Below are positions 49,764 through 57,986 of a DNA stretch of 64,000 nucleotides, one piece after another. Every line of letters starts with the position of its first letter. Position 1 is the stretch's first letter. The notes below the pieces were generated by a model that was not told where the DNA came from, did not search any database, and worked only from the letters and a program-made list of their open reading frames with translations. The translations under genes and the position numbers were made by a program. This DNA is from Streptomyces sp. A1136 (lineage in GTDB: Bacteria > Actinomycetota > Actinomycetes > Streptomycetales > Streptomycetaceae): contig NZ_SSBJ01000001.1 of the NCBI RefSeq assembly GCF_004795055.1, positions 62,001 to 126,000 on the forward strand, written 5' to 3'.

Positions 49764-50588
49764 TTGACCGTCCATCCCAGCCTTCAGCCCTACGCCGACG
49801 CGTGGACCCATTCCATCGAGGCGATATCCGAGCTGGTCCTCCCCCTGACCGAGGGCGAGTGGAACCGGGCGACCCCCTGCCCCGGCTGGTCCGTACGTGA
49901 CGTGGTGTCACACATCATCGGCATCGAGTGCGAGCAGCTCGGCGATCCGCGGCCGATCCACACGCTGCCGCGCGACCTGCGCCACGTGGTGGACGAGTTC
50001 ACCCGGTACATGGAGGTGCAGGTTGACGTGCGGCGTCACCACACCGCCCCGGAGATGACCTCCGAGCTGGAGTACACCGTCATTCGGCGACAGCGGCAGT
50101 TGCGCAACGAGAAGCGGGAGCCGGACGCGCTGGTGCGGGGGCCGCTGGGCGACCAGGTGACGCTGGAGTTCGCGCTGCGGCTGCGGGCGTTCGACGTGTG
50201 GATCCACGAGCAGGACCTGCGGACGGCGCTGGGCGTGCCGGGGAACCTGGACTCGCCGGGCGCCCACGTGGCGCGGGACATCCTGCTGGCCGGGCTGCCG
50301 AAGGTGGTGGCGAAGGAGGCGGGCGCGCCCCCGAACTCGGCCGTGGTGCTCGACGTGCACGGGGAGCTGGAGTTCATGCGGACCGTGCGGGTGGACGCGC
50401 AGGGCCGGGGAACCCTGGACAAGGCACCCTCGCTGGGTCCGGCGGTGACCCTGGCCATGGACTGGGAGACGTACGTGCGGCTCGCGGCGGGGCGGGTTCG
50501 GCCGCGCACCGTCGCGGACCGGGTGAAGGTCGAGGGCGACCACGCCTTGGCGGACGCGATCCTGGCGCACTTCGCCGTGACCCCGTAG
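49764..50588 (+). CDS. Maleylpyruvate isomerase/DinB-family mycothiol-dependent enzyme
   Basis: 274 residues from TTG 49764, chosen because GAGGGG lies five bases upstream and the protein then starts MTVHPSLQPYADAWTHSIEA, as I recall for Streptomyces relatives. WNRATPCPGWSVRDVVSHII holds the first metal-site His, with further candidates in IHEQDLRTALG and the helical bundle. A C-terminal SCP2-like part includes AMDWETYVRLAAGR. Members use mycothiol or another thiol as cofactor; the substrate is not known. Divergent from the nitrilase-family gene. Confidence 0.88.
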   Translation: MTVHPSLQPYADAWTHSIEAISELVLPLTEGEWNRATPCPGWSVRDVVSHIIGIECEQLGDPRPIHTLPRDLRHVVDEFTRYMEVQVDVRRHHTAPEMTSELEYTVIRRQRQLRNEKREPDALVRGPLGDQVTLEFALRLRAFDVWIHEQDLRTALGVPGNLDSPGAHVARDILLAGLPKVVAKEAGAPPNSAVVLDVHGELEFMRTVRVDAQGRGTLDKAPSLGPAVTLAMDWETYVRLAAGRVRPRTVADRVKVEGDHALADAILAHFAVTP

Positions 50589-50679
50589 GCACCCGGAACC
50601 GGACCCGCCCGCCCCGCGCCGCATACGGCCCCGGATACGGCGCGGCGCACCCCGTACCCGGGGTCGCCCGGGTCGCCCG

Positions 50680-52002
50680 TCAGGTGCGGGCGCGGGCCGG
50701 GGTGACCTGGTCGGGGTCGGGCACGGTCGCGAGCGGGAGCCGTTCGCGGGCGAGGGCGGCGGGGCGCAGCCGCAGTATCCGGGTGACGCCGAGCACCTCC
50801 AGGAAGAAGACCGACGAGAAGGCGATCCGGTAGTCGTCCCCGGTGGCGTCGAGCAGGACGCCCACCGCCAGCAGCGTCGTCATGGACGCGAGGAAACCAC
50901 CCATGTTGGTGATACCCGAGGCGGTCCCCTGGCGCTCCGCCGGGTTGGCCGGGCGGGCGAAGTCGAAGCCGATCATCGAGGCCGGTCCGCAGGTCCCCAG
51001 CACCACGCACAGCGCGGTCAGCAGCCACATCGGCGCCCGCTCGCCGGGGTAGGCGAGCACCGCGCCCCACAGCGCGGCGGTGACCGCGACCGTGCCGAGC
51101 GCCAGTGGTATCCGCGCGGCCTGACGGCGGCCGACGAGCTGGCCGTACAGCAGCCCGAACCCCATGTTCGCGACGACGATCAGCGTCATCAGCCCGCCCG
51201 CGGTGGTCCGCGTCAGCCCCTGCGCCTCGACCAGGAACGGCATCCCCCACAGCAGCAGGAACACCATCGCCGGGAACTGCGTCGTGAAGTGCACCCACAG
51301 CCCGAGCCTGGTACCGGGCTGCCGCCAGGAATCGGCGATCTGACGGCGTACGAACCCGCCTCCGGCGGCGCGCGCGACGGGCGGCGGCGCGTGCCCCTCC
51401 GGGTGGTCCCGCAGGAACAGCACCAGCGGCACCATGACGACGAGGCCCGCCACCGAACTCCCCGCGAAGGCCGGCACCCAGCCGACCCCGTGCAGCACCG
51501 GCGCCAGCACCAGCGTGGAGACGAGGTTGCCCGCCATGCCCACCAGCCCGGCCAACTGCGCCATCAGCGGTCCCCGGCGCGCCGGGAACCAGCGGGTGCC
51601 GAGCCGCAGCACGGAGATGAAGGTCATCGCGTCACCGCAGCCCAGCAGGGCGCGCGCGGCCAGCGCCGTGCCGTAGGAGGGCGCCAGCGCGAACCCCAGC
51701 TGTCCGACGGTGAACAGCGTCGCCCCGAGCGTCAGCACCCGCTTGGTGCCGAGCCGGTCCACCATCAGCCCCACGGGTATCTGCATGCCCGCGTAGACCA
51801 GCAGTTGGAGGAGGGAGAAGGTGGCGAGCGCCGACGCACCGACCCGGAAGCGGTCGGCGGCGTCCAACCCGGCCACGCCCAGGCTGGTCCGGAAGATCAC
51901 CGCGACGAAGTACACGGCGACGCCGATCGCCCAGACGGCGAGGGCCCGGCGACCGCCGGGGGGATCGAGGGGCGGCCGCGAGGGCTGCGCGGGCAGGCTC
52001 AT
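50680..52002 (-). CDS. MFS transporter
   Basis: 440 residues with twelve hydrophobic helices. MFS motif A between helices 2 and 3 is QIPVGLMVDRLGTKRVLTLG; helix 1 is preceded by a Pro/Arg-rich cytoplasmic N-terminus. The fold resembles sugar-acid and metabolite transporters of the NNP/ACS groups. The start overlaps the stop of the GntR gene by four bases (ATGA), so both are one operon with the regulator first. The cargo is unknown but is probably the ligand, or related to the ligand, of the GntR protein. Confidence 0.93.
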   Translation of the reverse strand: MSLPAQPSRPPLDPPGGRRALAVWAIGVAVYFVAVIFRTSLGVAGLDAADRFRVGASALATFSLLQLLVYAGMQIPVGLMVDRLGTKRVLTLGATLFTVGQLGFALAPSYGTALAARALLGCGDAMTFISVLRLGTRWFPARRGPLMAQLAGLVGMAGNLVSTLVLAPVLHGVGWVPAFAGSSVAGLVVMVPLVLFLRDHPEGHAPPPVARAAGGGFVRRQIADSWRQPGTRLGLWVHFTTQFPAMVFLLLWGMPFLVEAQGLTRTTAGGLMTLIVVANMGFGLLYGQLVGRRQAARIPLALGTVAVTAALWGAVLAYPGERAPMWLLTALCVVLGTCGPASMIGFDFARPANPAERQGTASGITNMGGFLASMTTLLAVGVLLDATGDDYRIAFSSVFFLEVLGVTRILRLRPAALARERLPLATVPDPDQVTPARART

Positions 52003-52649
52003 CGGCCGGCCCCCCGCACCAGCGCCTCGACCCGGCCCACGTGCGCCCGTACGGCGGCGGCGGCCGTCTCGGGCTCCCCGGCGCGCAGGGCGTCCAGGAT
52101 CTCGGCGTGCTCGGCCAGCGTCCGCTCCACCCGCTCGGGGTGGGCGTGCAGCAGGGCCACGCCCATCCGCAGCTGCCGGTCACGGAGCTGGTCGTAGAGC
52201 CGGTCCAGGATGGCGTTACCGGCGCTGCGCACGATCTCCGCGTGGAAGGCCCGGTCGGCGGCCATCAGCGCGACCAGGTCCCCCTCCTCGGCGTGCCGGC
52301 GCTGCTCCTCGATGAGCGCGGCGAGCCGCTCCGGCAGGCCGGGCGGGGCGGGTACGGCCTTGCGGACGGTGAACTCCTCGACCAGCAGACGGGTTTCGAT
52401 GACGTCGGCGATCTCCTGCGCGGAGACGGGCAGGACCAGCGCGCCCTTCTTCGGGTACAGCTTCAGCAGCCCCTCGGTCTCCAGGCGCAGCAGTGCCTCG
52501 CGCACCGGCGTGCGGGACACCCCGACGGCTTCGGCCACCTCGCCCTCCGTGAGCAGGACGCCGCCCTCGTAGCGGCGGCCGAGCACCCCCTGTTTGACGT
52601 GGTGGTAGACGCGGTCGGCGGCGGTCACGGCAGGGGGCGCGGAGGTCAT
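51999..52649 (-). CDS. GntR family regulator (FCD domain)
   Basis: 216 residues from ATG 52649. The winged helix at the N-terminus is YHHVKQGVLGRRYEGGVLLT, VAEAVGVSRTPVREALLRLE and GLLKLYPKKGALV. The C-terminal FCD ligand-binding domain has IADVIETRLLVEEFTVRKA, ADRAFHAEIVRSAGNAILDR and an expected metal site with His in ERTLAEHAEILDAL. TATCCT lies six bases upstream of the ATG on the minus strand, so the mRNA may be leaderless. Likely controls itself and the coupled MFS transporter gene. Confidence 0.94.
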   Translation of the reverse strand: MTSAPPAVTAADRVYHHVKQGVLGRRYEGGVLLTEGEVAEAVGVSRTPVREALLRLETEGLLKLYPKKGALVLPVSAQEIADVIETRLLVEEFTVRKAVPAPPGLPERLAALIEEQRRHAEEGDLVALMAADRAFHAEIVRSAGNAILDRLYDQLRDRQLRMGVALLHAHPERVERTLAEHAEILDALRAGEPETAAAAVRAHVGRVEALVRGAGR

Positions 52650-52789
52650 GCGCACAGGATAGATACATGAGTAATACAAGGGACTCGTCCGTCCAGGATG
52701 CGGACCACCGGACCACCGGGCCGCGTCGACCGTCCGCCCGGCCTCGTCGGGGCGTCTCGCGCGTCTCGGGGCGTTTCGGGGAGCCCGCG

Positions 52790-54676
52790 TCAGGCCGGGC
52801 CGATCACCGGTCCGGTGTGCCACCCCGAACCGTCGCGCCGGTAGTGCTGGAGCAGGCCGTCGGTGCGCAGGACGATCACCTCCAGGTCGAACCCGAAGCT
52901 GCCCTGGAGCATCCCCGTGACGGCGAGGGCGTCCCGCCCGAAGACCGCGCCGCGCACCCATGCCCCGCCGCCCGCGTTCGCGCGCCACCAGTGCTCGACC
53001 CGGCCTCCCGCCCCCGCCACGCACAGCTCGTAGTTCCCGACGGTCTCCTCGTCGCGGGCCCCGTACTGGCCCTCGATCAGACACGGCGCGGAGGTGATCG
53101 CACTGCCGAAGACCTCGCCCGAATGCCAGGCGAAGTGGTCGCGGTCGTCGCGCCACCACAGCTGCATCCGGCCGTCGGTGCGCGTCGCGACGAGTTCGAG
53201 CCGGCGGGAGCGGGTCTGGACGAGGGCGGGCCCGTAATGGGCGATCCCGGAGGCGAACCGGCCGCCGTCGTTCCAGGTCCACGGCGCGCCGTTGATACGC
53301 CACCAGTGGTTCAGGCGTCCGTCGGCGGTGCGCACCACCACCTCGAAGTTGCCGGGCTTTCCGTAGTCGCTCTGGATGAGGGCCGGGGTCGAGCCGATCG
53401 CCGCGTCGCCCGGGCCGAAGGCGCCGCCGTCGCGCCAGGCCCCGCCGGACTGCTCGTAGTACCAATGGCGCAGCCGGCCGCCGGTGGTGACGTGCAGGGA
53501 CTCCATGTTCCGGTTGTAGGTGGAGCCGGTGAAGGCGGGCCGGCCCGAGGCGTCGTGCGCGAAGGTCTTGCCCGGGCTCCACGCGAAGGGGGGCTCGCCC
53601 TCGCGCCACCAGTGCCGAAGCCCGCCGTCGCCCGTCGGCGCCGCCAGCTCGAAGTTGCGGTGGGCGCGACCGTTGCCGCTCTCGTAGACGTTGCCCGCGT
53701 GCAGCCGGCGTTTGCTCCACGGGTCGATGTTGGTGTCGCTCAGTCCGCACTTGGCCCAGTGGTCGACGCGCGCCTCGCCGTACGCGATCCGCCCGTAGCC
53801 GTCGGCGTGGTGGCGGGTGCCCCAGGAGTTCTTGAAGAGCCAGCAGCCCGCCGCGTCGTCGTAGCCGACGATCAACACGCAGTGCCCGCCCACCAGTCGG
53901 CCGTCGACGCGGTGGTACACGCCGGACCCGAGCCCGAAGAAGTCCTCGTACACGTCGAGGCAGGCGGTGAGCGGGCCGACCGTGTCGAGCCAGACCTTCT
54001 GCTGGCGGACGTCACCGAGCCGCACGTAGTCGCCGATCCGTACGGTCCGGCCCGACCGGTCCCAGCTCGGCGTGTACTCGGAACCCCAGGCGTCGCGCCG
54101 CTCGGGGGGCAGGCCGGGGGGCGGAGTGGTGTACGGACGGCAGTCGGGGTCGGCGAGGCCGCCGTTGTCGCGGATCCAGTCGAGCGCGGTCTCCGGGTCC
54201 GAGGCCTGCCCACACGTCAGCCGCAGCCCGTCGCGCAGGTCACCCTCGGAGCGCACGGCCCACACGTGGTGCTCGATCCGGGCCATGGACTCCACCAGGC
54301 CGGCCGCCGCGAAGGCCCAGCCGGACGCGCACGGGTTCTGGTCCTTGACCCGGGTGATCCAGCGCCACCCCCATCGCTCCCGCCAGTCCACGGCGGTCGC
54401 AAGCGTCGCGGCCGACTCCCGGCTCCCGGGCAGCAGGCCGTGCGCCGCCCTGCGCCGGGTGAGGTGGGGATTGCCGCTCGCGCGGCCGATCAGTGCGCGC
54501 AGATCGACGGTCCCCGCCGCGGCGGCGGTCGTCGGGCGCGAGGCCGGGTCCAGGCCGAGGGAGGGGCGCGGGACCGGCTCCTCGTCGGCGAGGTGCTCGC
54601 TGACGGACCAGCGTGCCGCCCGCTCCGCGAGCCGCGTGCGCAGCTCCCCCGCCGTCCGCACGGACTCCTGCGGCAT
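52790..54676 (-). CDS. Papain-fold (C1) protein with Cys-to-Gly active site and propeller-like repeats
   Basis: 628 residues. The papain-like domain (about 95-315) has WITRVKDQNPCASGWAFAAA, GGHCVLIVGYDD with His265, and WLFKNSWGTRHHADGYGRIA with Asn283. In papain the first block is Q-x-x-C-x-x-C-W, the second Cys being catalytic; here that position is Gly119, while Gln113 and the disulfide-type Cys116 remain, so peptidase activity is not expected. From about 340 to the end there are six repeats of about 50 residues with a G-x-L-x-H-W-W-R core and an Ala-Trp strand, suggesting a lectin-like beta propeller. No signal peptide is seen. Possibly a binding protein. Confidence 0.85.
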   Translation of the reverse strand: MPQESVRTAGELRTRLAERAARWSVSEHLADEEPVPRPSLGLDPASRPTTAAAAGTVDLRALIGRASGNPHLTRRRAAHGLLPGSRESAATLATAVDWRERWGWRWITRVKDQNPCASGWAFAAAGLVESMARIEHHVWAVRSEGDLRDGLRLTCGQASDPETALDWIRDNGGLADPDCRPYTTPPPGLPPERRDAWGSEYTPSWDRSGRTVRIGDYVRLGDVRQQKVWLDTVGPLTACLDVYEDFFGLGSGVYHRVDGRLVGGHCVLIVGYDDAAGCWLFKNSWGTRHHADGYGRIAYGEARVDHWAKCGLSDTNIDPWSKRRLHAGNVYESGNGRAHRNFELAAPTGDGGLRHWWREGEPPFAWSPGKTFAHDASGRPAFTGSTYNRNMESLHVTTGGRLRHWYYEQSGGAWRDGGAFGPGDAAIGSTPALIQSDYGKPGNFEVVVRTADGRLNHWWRINGAPWTWNDGGRFASGIAHYGPALVQTRSRRLELVATRTDGRMQLWWRDDRDHFAWHSGEVFGSAITSAPCLIEGQYGARDEETVGNYELCVAGAGGRVEHWWRANAGGGAWVRGAVFGRDALAVTGMLQGSFGFDLEVIVLRTDGLLQHYRRDGSGWHTGPVIGPA

Positions 54677-54910
54677 GCCCGCCCCCCAGTGTGCGACCGC
54701 CCGTTCGGATACGGGCGAGATCCGGGAGCGTCTCCCCGGCGCGAGGGGGCGTCAAGAGGGGTCGGCCGGTCGCGCGGTGGCACGGGGGTCGTACGGTTCC
54801 GCGGGCCCCGGCGGGGGAGGGGACCGCGATCCGCCGCGTCCCCGACGCGAGAAGGTCGCCGGGGACGCGGGGTTCGTGGGTACCGCCGTACCGGGGTACC
54901 GGGGTACCGC
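54677..54910. other. Upstream region of the papain-fold gene
   Basis: 234 bases without a gene. At 54879-54892 is GGTACCGCCGTACC, identical to the core of the TetR operator at 2828-2841, followed by two further GGGGTACC units at 54893-54908. Confidence 0.6.
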
Positions 54911-55897
54911 TTAGGCGGTGGGCGCCTTGTGCTGACCGGAACCGTTGATCAGGGCGAGCAGGACGGCGCCGAGGTCGGTGACGACCATGTCCGCCTTGGC
55001 CTTGGCGTCGGCCGAGCCGCTACCGGTCGCCGCGACCTTCATGAGGCCGTCGACCGATGCCTTGAGCTTGTCGACGGCCGCGCCGGCCTTGTCGACGGGA
55101 GCGGCCTTGGGCGCGACGGCGGGCGCGACGGCCGGAGCAGCCGGCTTGGCCGGCTGGGCGACCGGAGGCTGGGCCACCGGAGGCTTCGCCGGCTCGGCGA
55201 CCGGAGGCTTCGCCGGCTCGGCGACCGGAGGCTTCACCGGCTCGGCGACCGGAGGCTTCACCGGCTCGGCGACCGGAGGCTTCACCGGCTCGGCGACCGG
55301 AGGCTTCACCGGCTGGGCCACCGGAGGCTTCGCCGGCTCGGCGACCGGAGGCTTCGCCGGCTGGGCGACCGGGTCGGCGGGCTTGGCCGGCTGGGCGACC
55401 GGAGGCTGGGCCACCGGAGGCTGGGCCACCGGAGGCTTCGCCGGCTCGGCGACCGGAGGCTTCGCCGGCTGGGCGACCGGAGGCTTCGCGGCCGGGTCGG
55501 CCGGCGGGTCCAGCGGCGCGGCAGCGGGCTTCGCGAGCACCGGGTCCGCCGGTACGGGCGCCGGCAGCGGCGCCGCCGAAGCGGGCAGGCTCTGCCGCAG
55601 CTCCGCGAACGCGGGCTCCAGCTTCGTCTTGACGGCGGCCAGGTCGGCCTCCGAGACCTTCCCGTTCGGCGACTTCAACACCGCCGAGACCAGGTCGGTG
55701 ACGGGTTCGAGCACTCCGGCGGCGGCGCCGAGCGACTGGACCTGCGCGAGCAGCGCCTCACTGCCGGGAACGGCCTGCTCCGAGGCGGCGAAGGTCGAGC
55801 GCTCCGGCGTGGACACGGCCGCCGCGATGCCGGGGGAGGCGGTCAGCAGGGTCACGCAGAGGGCGGCGGGGACGGAGTAGCGGGTGATGCGGTGCAA
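54911..55897 (-). CDS. Secreted Pro/Ala/Lys repeat protein
   Basis: 328 residues from TTG 55897, chosen because AGGAGCGAG is just upstream and the product then starts with a signal peptide (MHRITRYSVPAALCVTLLTA, SPGIAAAVS). Residues of the mature N-terminus are helical (SEALLAQVQSLGAAAGVLEP, VTDLVSAVLKSPNGKVSEAD). The middle third is a repeat of the 8-residue unit P-V-A-(E/Q)-P-(A/V)-K-P, occasionally shortened, and the C-terminal 60 residues are helical again (AGAAVDKLKASVDGLMKVAA). The repeat is likely an extended polyproline-type spacer in the cell wall. No known family. Confidence 0.75.
   Translation of the reverse strand: MHRITRYSVPAALCVTLLTASPGIAAAVSTPERSTFAASEQAVPGSEALLAQVQSLGAAAGVLEPVTDLVSAVLKSPNGKVSEADLAAVKTKLEPAFAELRQSLPASAAPLPAPVPADPVLAKPAAAPLDPPADPAAKPPVAQPAKPPVAEPAKPPVAQPPVAQPPVAQPAKPADPVAQPAKPPVAEPAKPPVAQPVKPPVAEPVKPPVAEPVKPPVAEPVKPPVAEPAKPPVAEPAKPPVAQPPVAQPAKPAAPAVAPAVAPKAAPVDKAGAAVDKLKASVDGLMKVAATGSGSADAKAKADMVVTDLGAVLLALINGSGQHKAPTA
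55140..55500. repeat. 24-base tandem repeats encoding PVAEPAKP units
   Basis: About fourteen units, most of 24 bases (CCGGAGGCTTCACCGGCTCG then GCGA on the plus strand), some shortened to 12 or 15 bases, inside the secreted repeat protein gene. Four consecutive PVKP-type units near 55230-55310 are almost identical, a sign of recent expansion. Confidence 0.85.
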
Positions 55898-56193
55898 CGG
55901 CTCGCTCCTGTTCAGAGATGTCAGTGAACGTCTGTTCCGATGACGCGGGGCCTTGGAGGTGCCCCATACCACTGACCGACAGCCGGTCACCTACCGCAAC
56001 CGGAGCCACTCCTCCGCAGCCCCCGACACGCCGCGCAACAGCGCGAAACCCCTGCCTGACCAGGCCAAACCCCTTCACCCCCGACCGCGACCCATACGGA
56101 CGCGCCTCCTCACCCAGCGTGACGCGTCCCCCCGGACATCCCGGTCGCCTCGCCCGCCGACTGCCGTCCGACACGCCCGGATAGGGTCTCCCC
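55898..56193. other. Divergent intergenic region
   Basis: 296 bases between the repeat-protein gene and the DUF1266 gene. It should carry promoters in both directions. I see no convincing hairpin, operator or gene. Confidence 0.5.
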
Positions 56194-57417
56194 ATGGGGA
56201 CGTGGACCGCGCCGAGCACCGTAGAACACGAGCTGGAAGAGGCCAAGGCCGCCGGGAACTGGCCGGCGTTCTTCGACGCCCTCGCACTCGCCGACCTCTT
56301 CGTACCGCAGGAACGGTCCTTCCAGGACGCCCATCCCACCCGAATACGGCGCCGCCGGGTCCACCTGCCCCGGGCGCGCGCCGACGCGTACGTGGTGTTC
56401 ACCAAGGGGATGCTGCCCGCCCCCTCCCCCGACCTGGTCTTCGAGAGCGTCGACCTCGGTTGGTTCTGCGAGAGTTACCCGCCCGACGGGCCCGCCTACC
56501 TGGCGCTGAACCCGGGAACACCCTTCGAGACCCTGCTGCCCGCCACGCCCGCGCACCGCGCCGGCTGGGCTCACCACGACGGCCGCCGGCCGCGATACGT
56601 GGGCCTGGAGCGGGGCAAGGTCCACGCCCTCCGCGTCGGCGGACCCCTGCACGGCCCCGTCGCCTTCGGGCTGGCCTGCGGCGCGCATCTGGCCGTGCGC
56701 GCGGGCGAGTTCTGGAACGCCCTGGCCCACCACGGGCACGGCTATACGAAGGAGCGCGACAAGCTCCGCGACAGTTGGGGCGTCACCACCCGGGAGGAAT
56801 GGCTCGTCACCGTCGAGCGGCTGCTGCGGGCCGACATGGTCAGCCCCGTATGGGAGTTCGCGCTCCGCGTGCGCCAGGCGCTCGCCCAGGAGTTCGCCGG
56901 GCCCGTGGACGTCGAGCACTGGCGGCACGCCACGGAGGCGACCTTGCGCGCCAACGCCGAGCGGGCCGCCGAGCCCCGGCTGACCCCCGAAGGGGTCACG
57001 GTCGCACAGCCGCGCCCGACCGCCGAGGTGGAGGGCGAGATCGCGGGCGTCCAGCGGGTCATCGGCCGCATCACCCGTTACGAACAGCGGTTCCGGGCCG
57101 ACGGGGTGCTCGGCGAGGGCAAGCACGTGCGGTCCGTGGAAGCGTGGGACTACGGCCGGGCCTCCCAGATGGCCCGCTGGGGCGTCGGCGCCCGCTTCGG
57201 GACGCTCGCCGAGGCCGAGGACGCCGTGGTGCGGGCGGGGAAGGCCTGCCGGATCGCCTACCGTTCCTGGGAGGAGCTCTCGGCGGGGTTCGTCCTCGGG
57301 CGCTGCATGCAGTTCGACGAGGAGGAATTCGGGCCGTGGTACCAGGAGATGGCGACCGCGCACCGTGAGCTGACCGGCGACCCGGGGAGCCCCTGGCGCA
57401 ACCTCGCCTGGGGCTGA
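56194..57417 (+). CDS. DUF1266 domain protein
   Basis: 407 residues. The N-terminal 180 residues (LEEAKAAGNWPAFFDALALA, YVVFTKGMLPAPSPDLVFES, LALNPGTPFETLLPAT) are reminiscent of SseB-like domains. The C-terminal half fits DUF1266: SWGVTTREEWLVTVERLL at its start, then SVEAWDYGRASQMARWGV, GARFGTLAEAEDAVVRAGKA and YRSWEELSAGFVLGRCMQFD, the W-D-x-G-R and S-W-E-E blocks being the family marks. Function unknown. ATG 56194 lies close to TATGG-like promoter sequence without a clear ribosome-binding site. Confidence 0.8.
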   Translation: MGTWTAPSTVEHELEEAKAAGNWPAFFDALALADLFVPQERSFQDAHPTRIRRRRVHLPRARADAYVVFTKGMLPAPSPDLVFESVDLGWFCESYPPDGPAYLALNPGTPFETLLPATPAHRAGWAHHDGRRPRYVGLERGKVHALRVGGPLHGPVAFGLACGAHLAVRAGEFWNALAHHGHGYTKERDKLRDSWGVTTREEWLVTVERLLRADMVSPVWEFALRVRQALAQEFAGPVDVEHWRHATEATLRANAERAAEPRLTPEGVTVAQPRPTAEVEGEIAGVQRVIGRITRYEQRFRADGVLGEGKHVRSVEAWDYGRASQMARWGVGARFGTLAEAEDAVVRAGKACRIAYRSWEELSAGFVLGRCMQFDEEEFGPWYQEMATAHRELTGDPGSPWRNLAWG

Positions 57418-57496
57418 GGGGGCGGACCTCGGTTAATCGCACCGGCGGCGCGGAAACCCGGCGTGCCGTCGCACGCCCCCGACTAGCCTGCGCCGT

Positions 57497-57913
57497 ATGA
57501 CTGTTGAGTTGAACGACGCCGTACGCAAGCTCTTGGACGCGCCGCACCCGGCCGTGCTGACGACGCTCAACCCCGATGGCGGACCGCAGAGTTCGGTGGT
57601 CTGGGTGACTCGCGACGGGAACGAACTGCTGGTCTCCACCGAGCAGGGGCGCCGCAAGGAACGGAACATCGTCCGTGACGCGCGGGTCGGCCTGACCGTC
57701 TTCGACCTGACCAATCCGTTCCTCTACGCGGAGATCCGCGGCACCGCCTCGGTCACCGAGGACACGGGACGGGCGGTCGCCGTGCGGATCGCGGAGGAGT
57801 ACCTGGGACCGGGCGGCGGCAAGGAGTACGCGCAGGCGCCCGCCGAGAACCTCCGGGTGGTCCTGCGCATCACCCCGACGAACGTGCTGGGCAACGCCGC
57901 CAAGGCCGGCTAG
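57497..57913 (+). CDS. PPOX-class F420-dependent oxidoreductase
   Basis: 138 residues of the split-barrel flavin/deazaflavin fold: HPAVLTTLNPDGGPQSSVVW, VSTEQGRRKERNIVRDARVG and YAEIRGTASVTEDT match the actinomycete PPOX family that binds F420. These enzymes reduce diverse substrates with F420H2; the physiological one is not known. TAGCCT at 57484-57489 ends seven bases before the ATG and no ribosome-binding site is visible, so the mRNA is probably leaderless. Confidence 0.93.
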   Translation: MTVELNDAVRKLLDAPHPAVLTTLNPDGGPQSSVVWVTRDGNELLVSTEQGRRKERNIVRDARVGLTVFDLTNPFLYAEIRGTASVTEDTGRAVAVRIAEEYLGPGGGKEYAQAPAENLRVVLRITPTNVLGNAAKAG

Positions 57914-57931
57914 CCGACACGGGGCGCCGAC

Positions 57932-57986
57932 GCGCCGGACCGCGGCTGGGGAGAGCCCGGGCTCACCCGAGCGCCGGACCGCGGCT
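57932..57986. repeat. 16-base direct repeat at the 3' end of the gene at 57986
   Basis: GCGCCGGACCGCGGCT at 57932-57947 and 57971-57986, offset 39. The second copy touches the stop codon (57986-57988) of the minus-strand gene. Confidence 0.85.

Noticed and set aside
52667..55927. 1086-codon plus-strand open frame opposite the papain-fold and repeat-protein genes
   Set aside because: Entirely antisense to two genes with clear features; its repeats are mirror images of the PVAEPAKP array.
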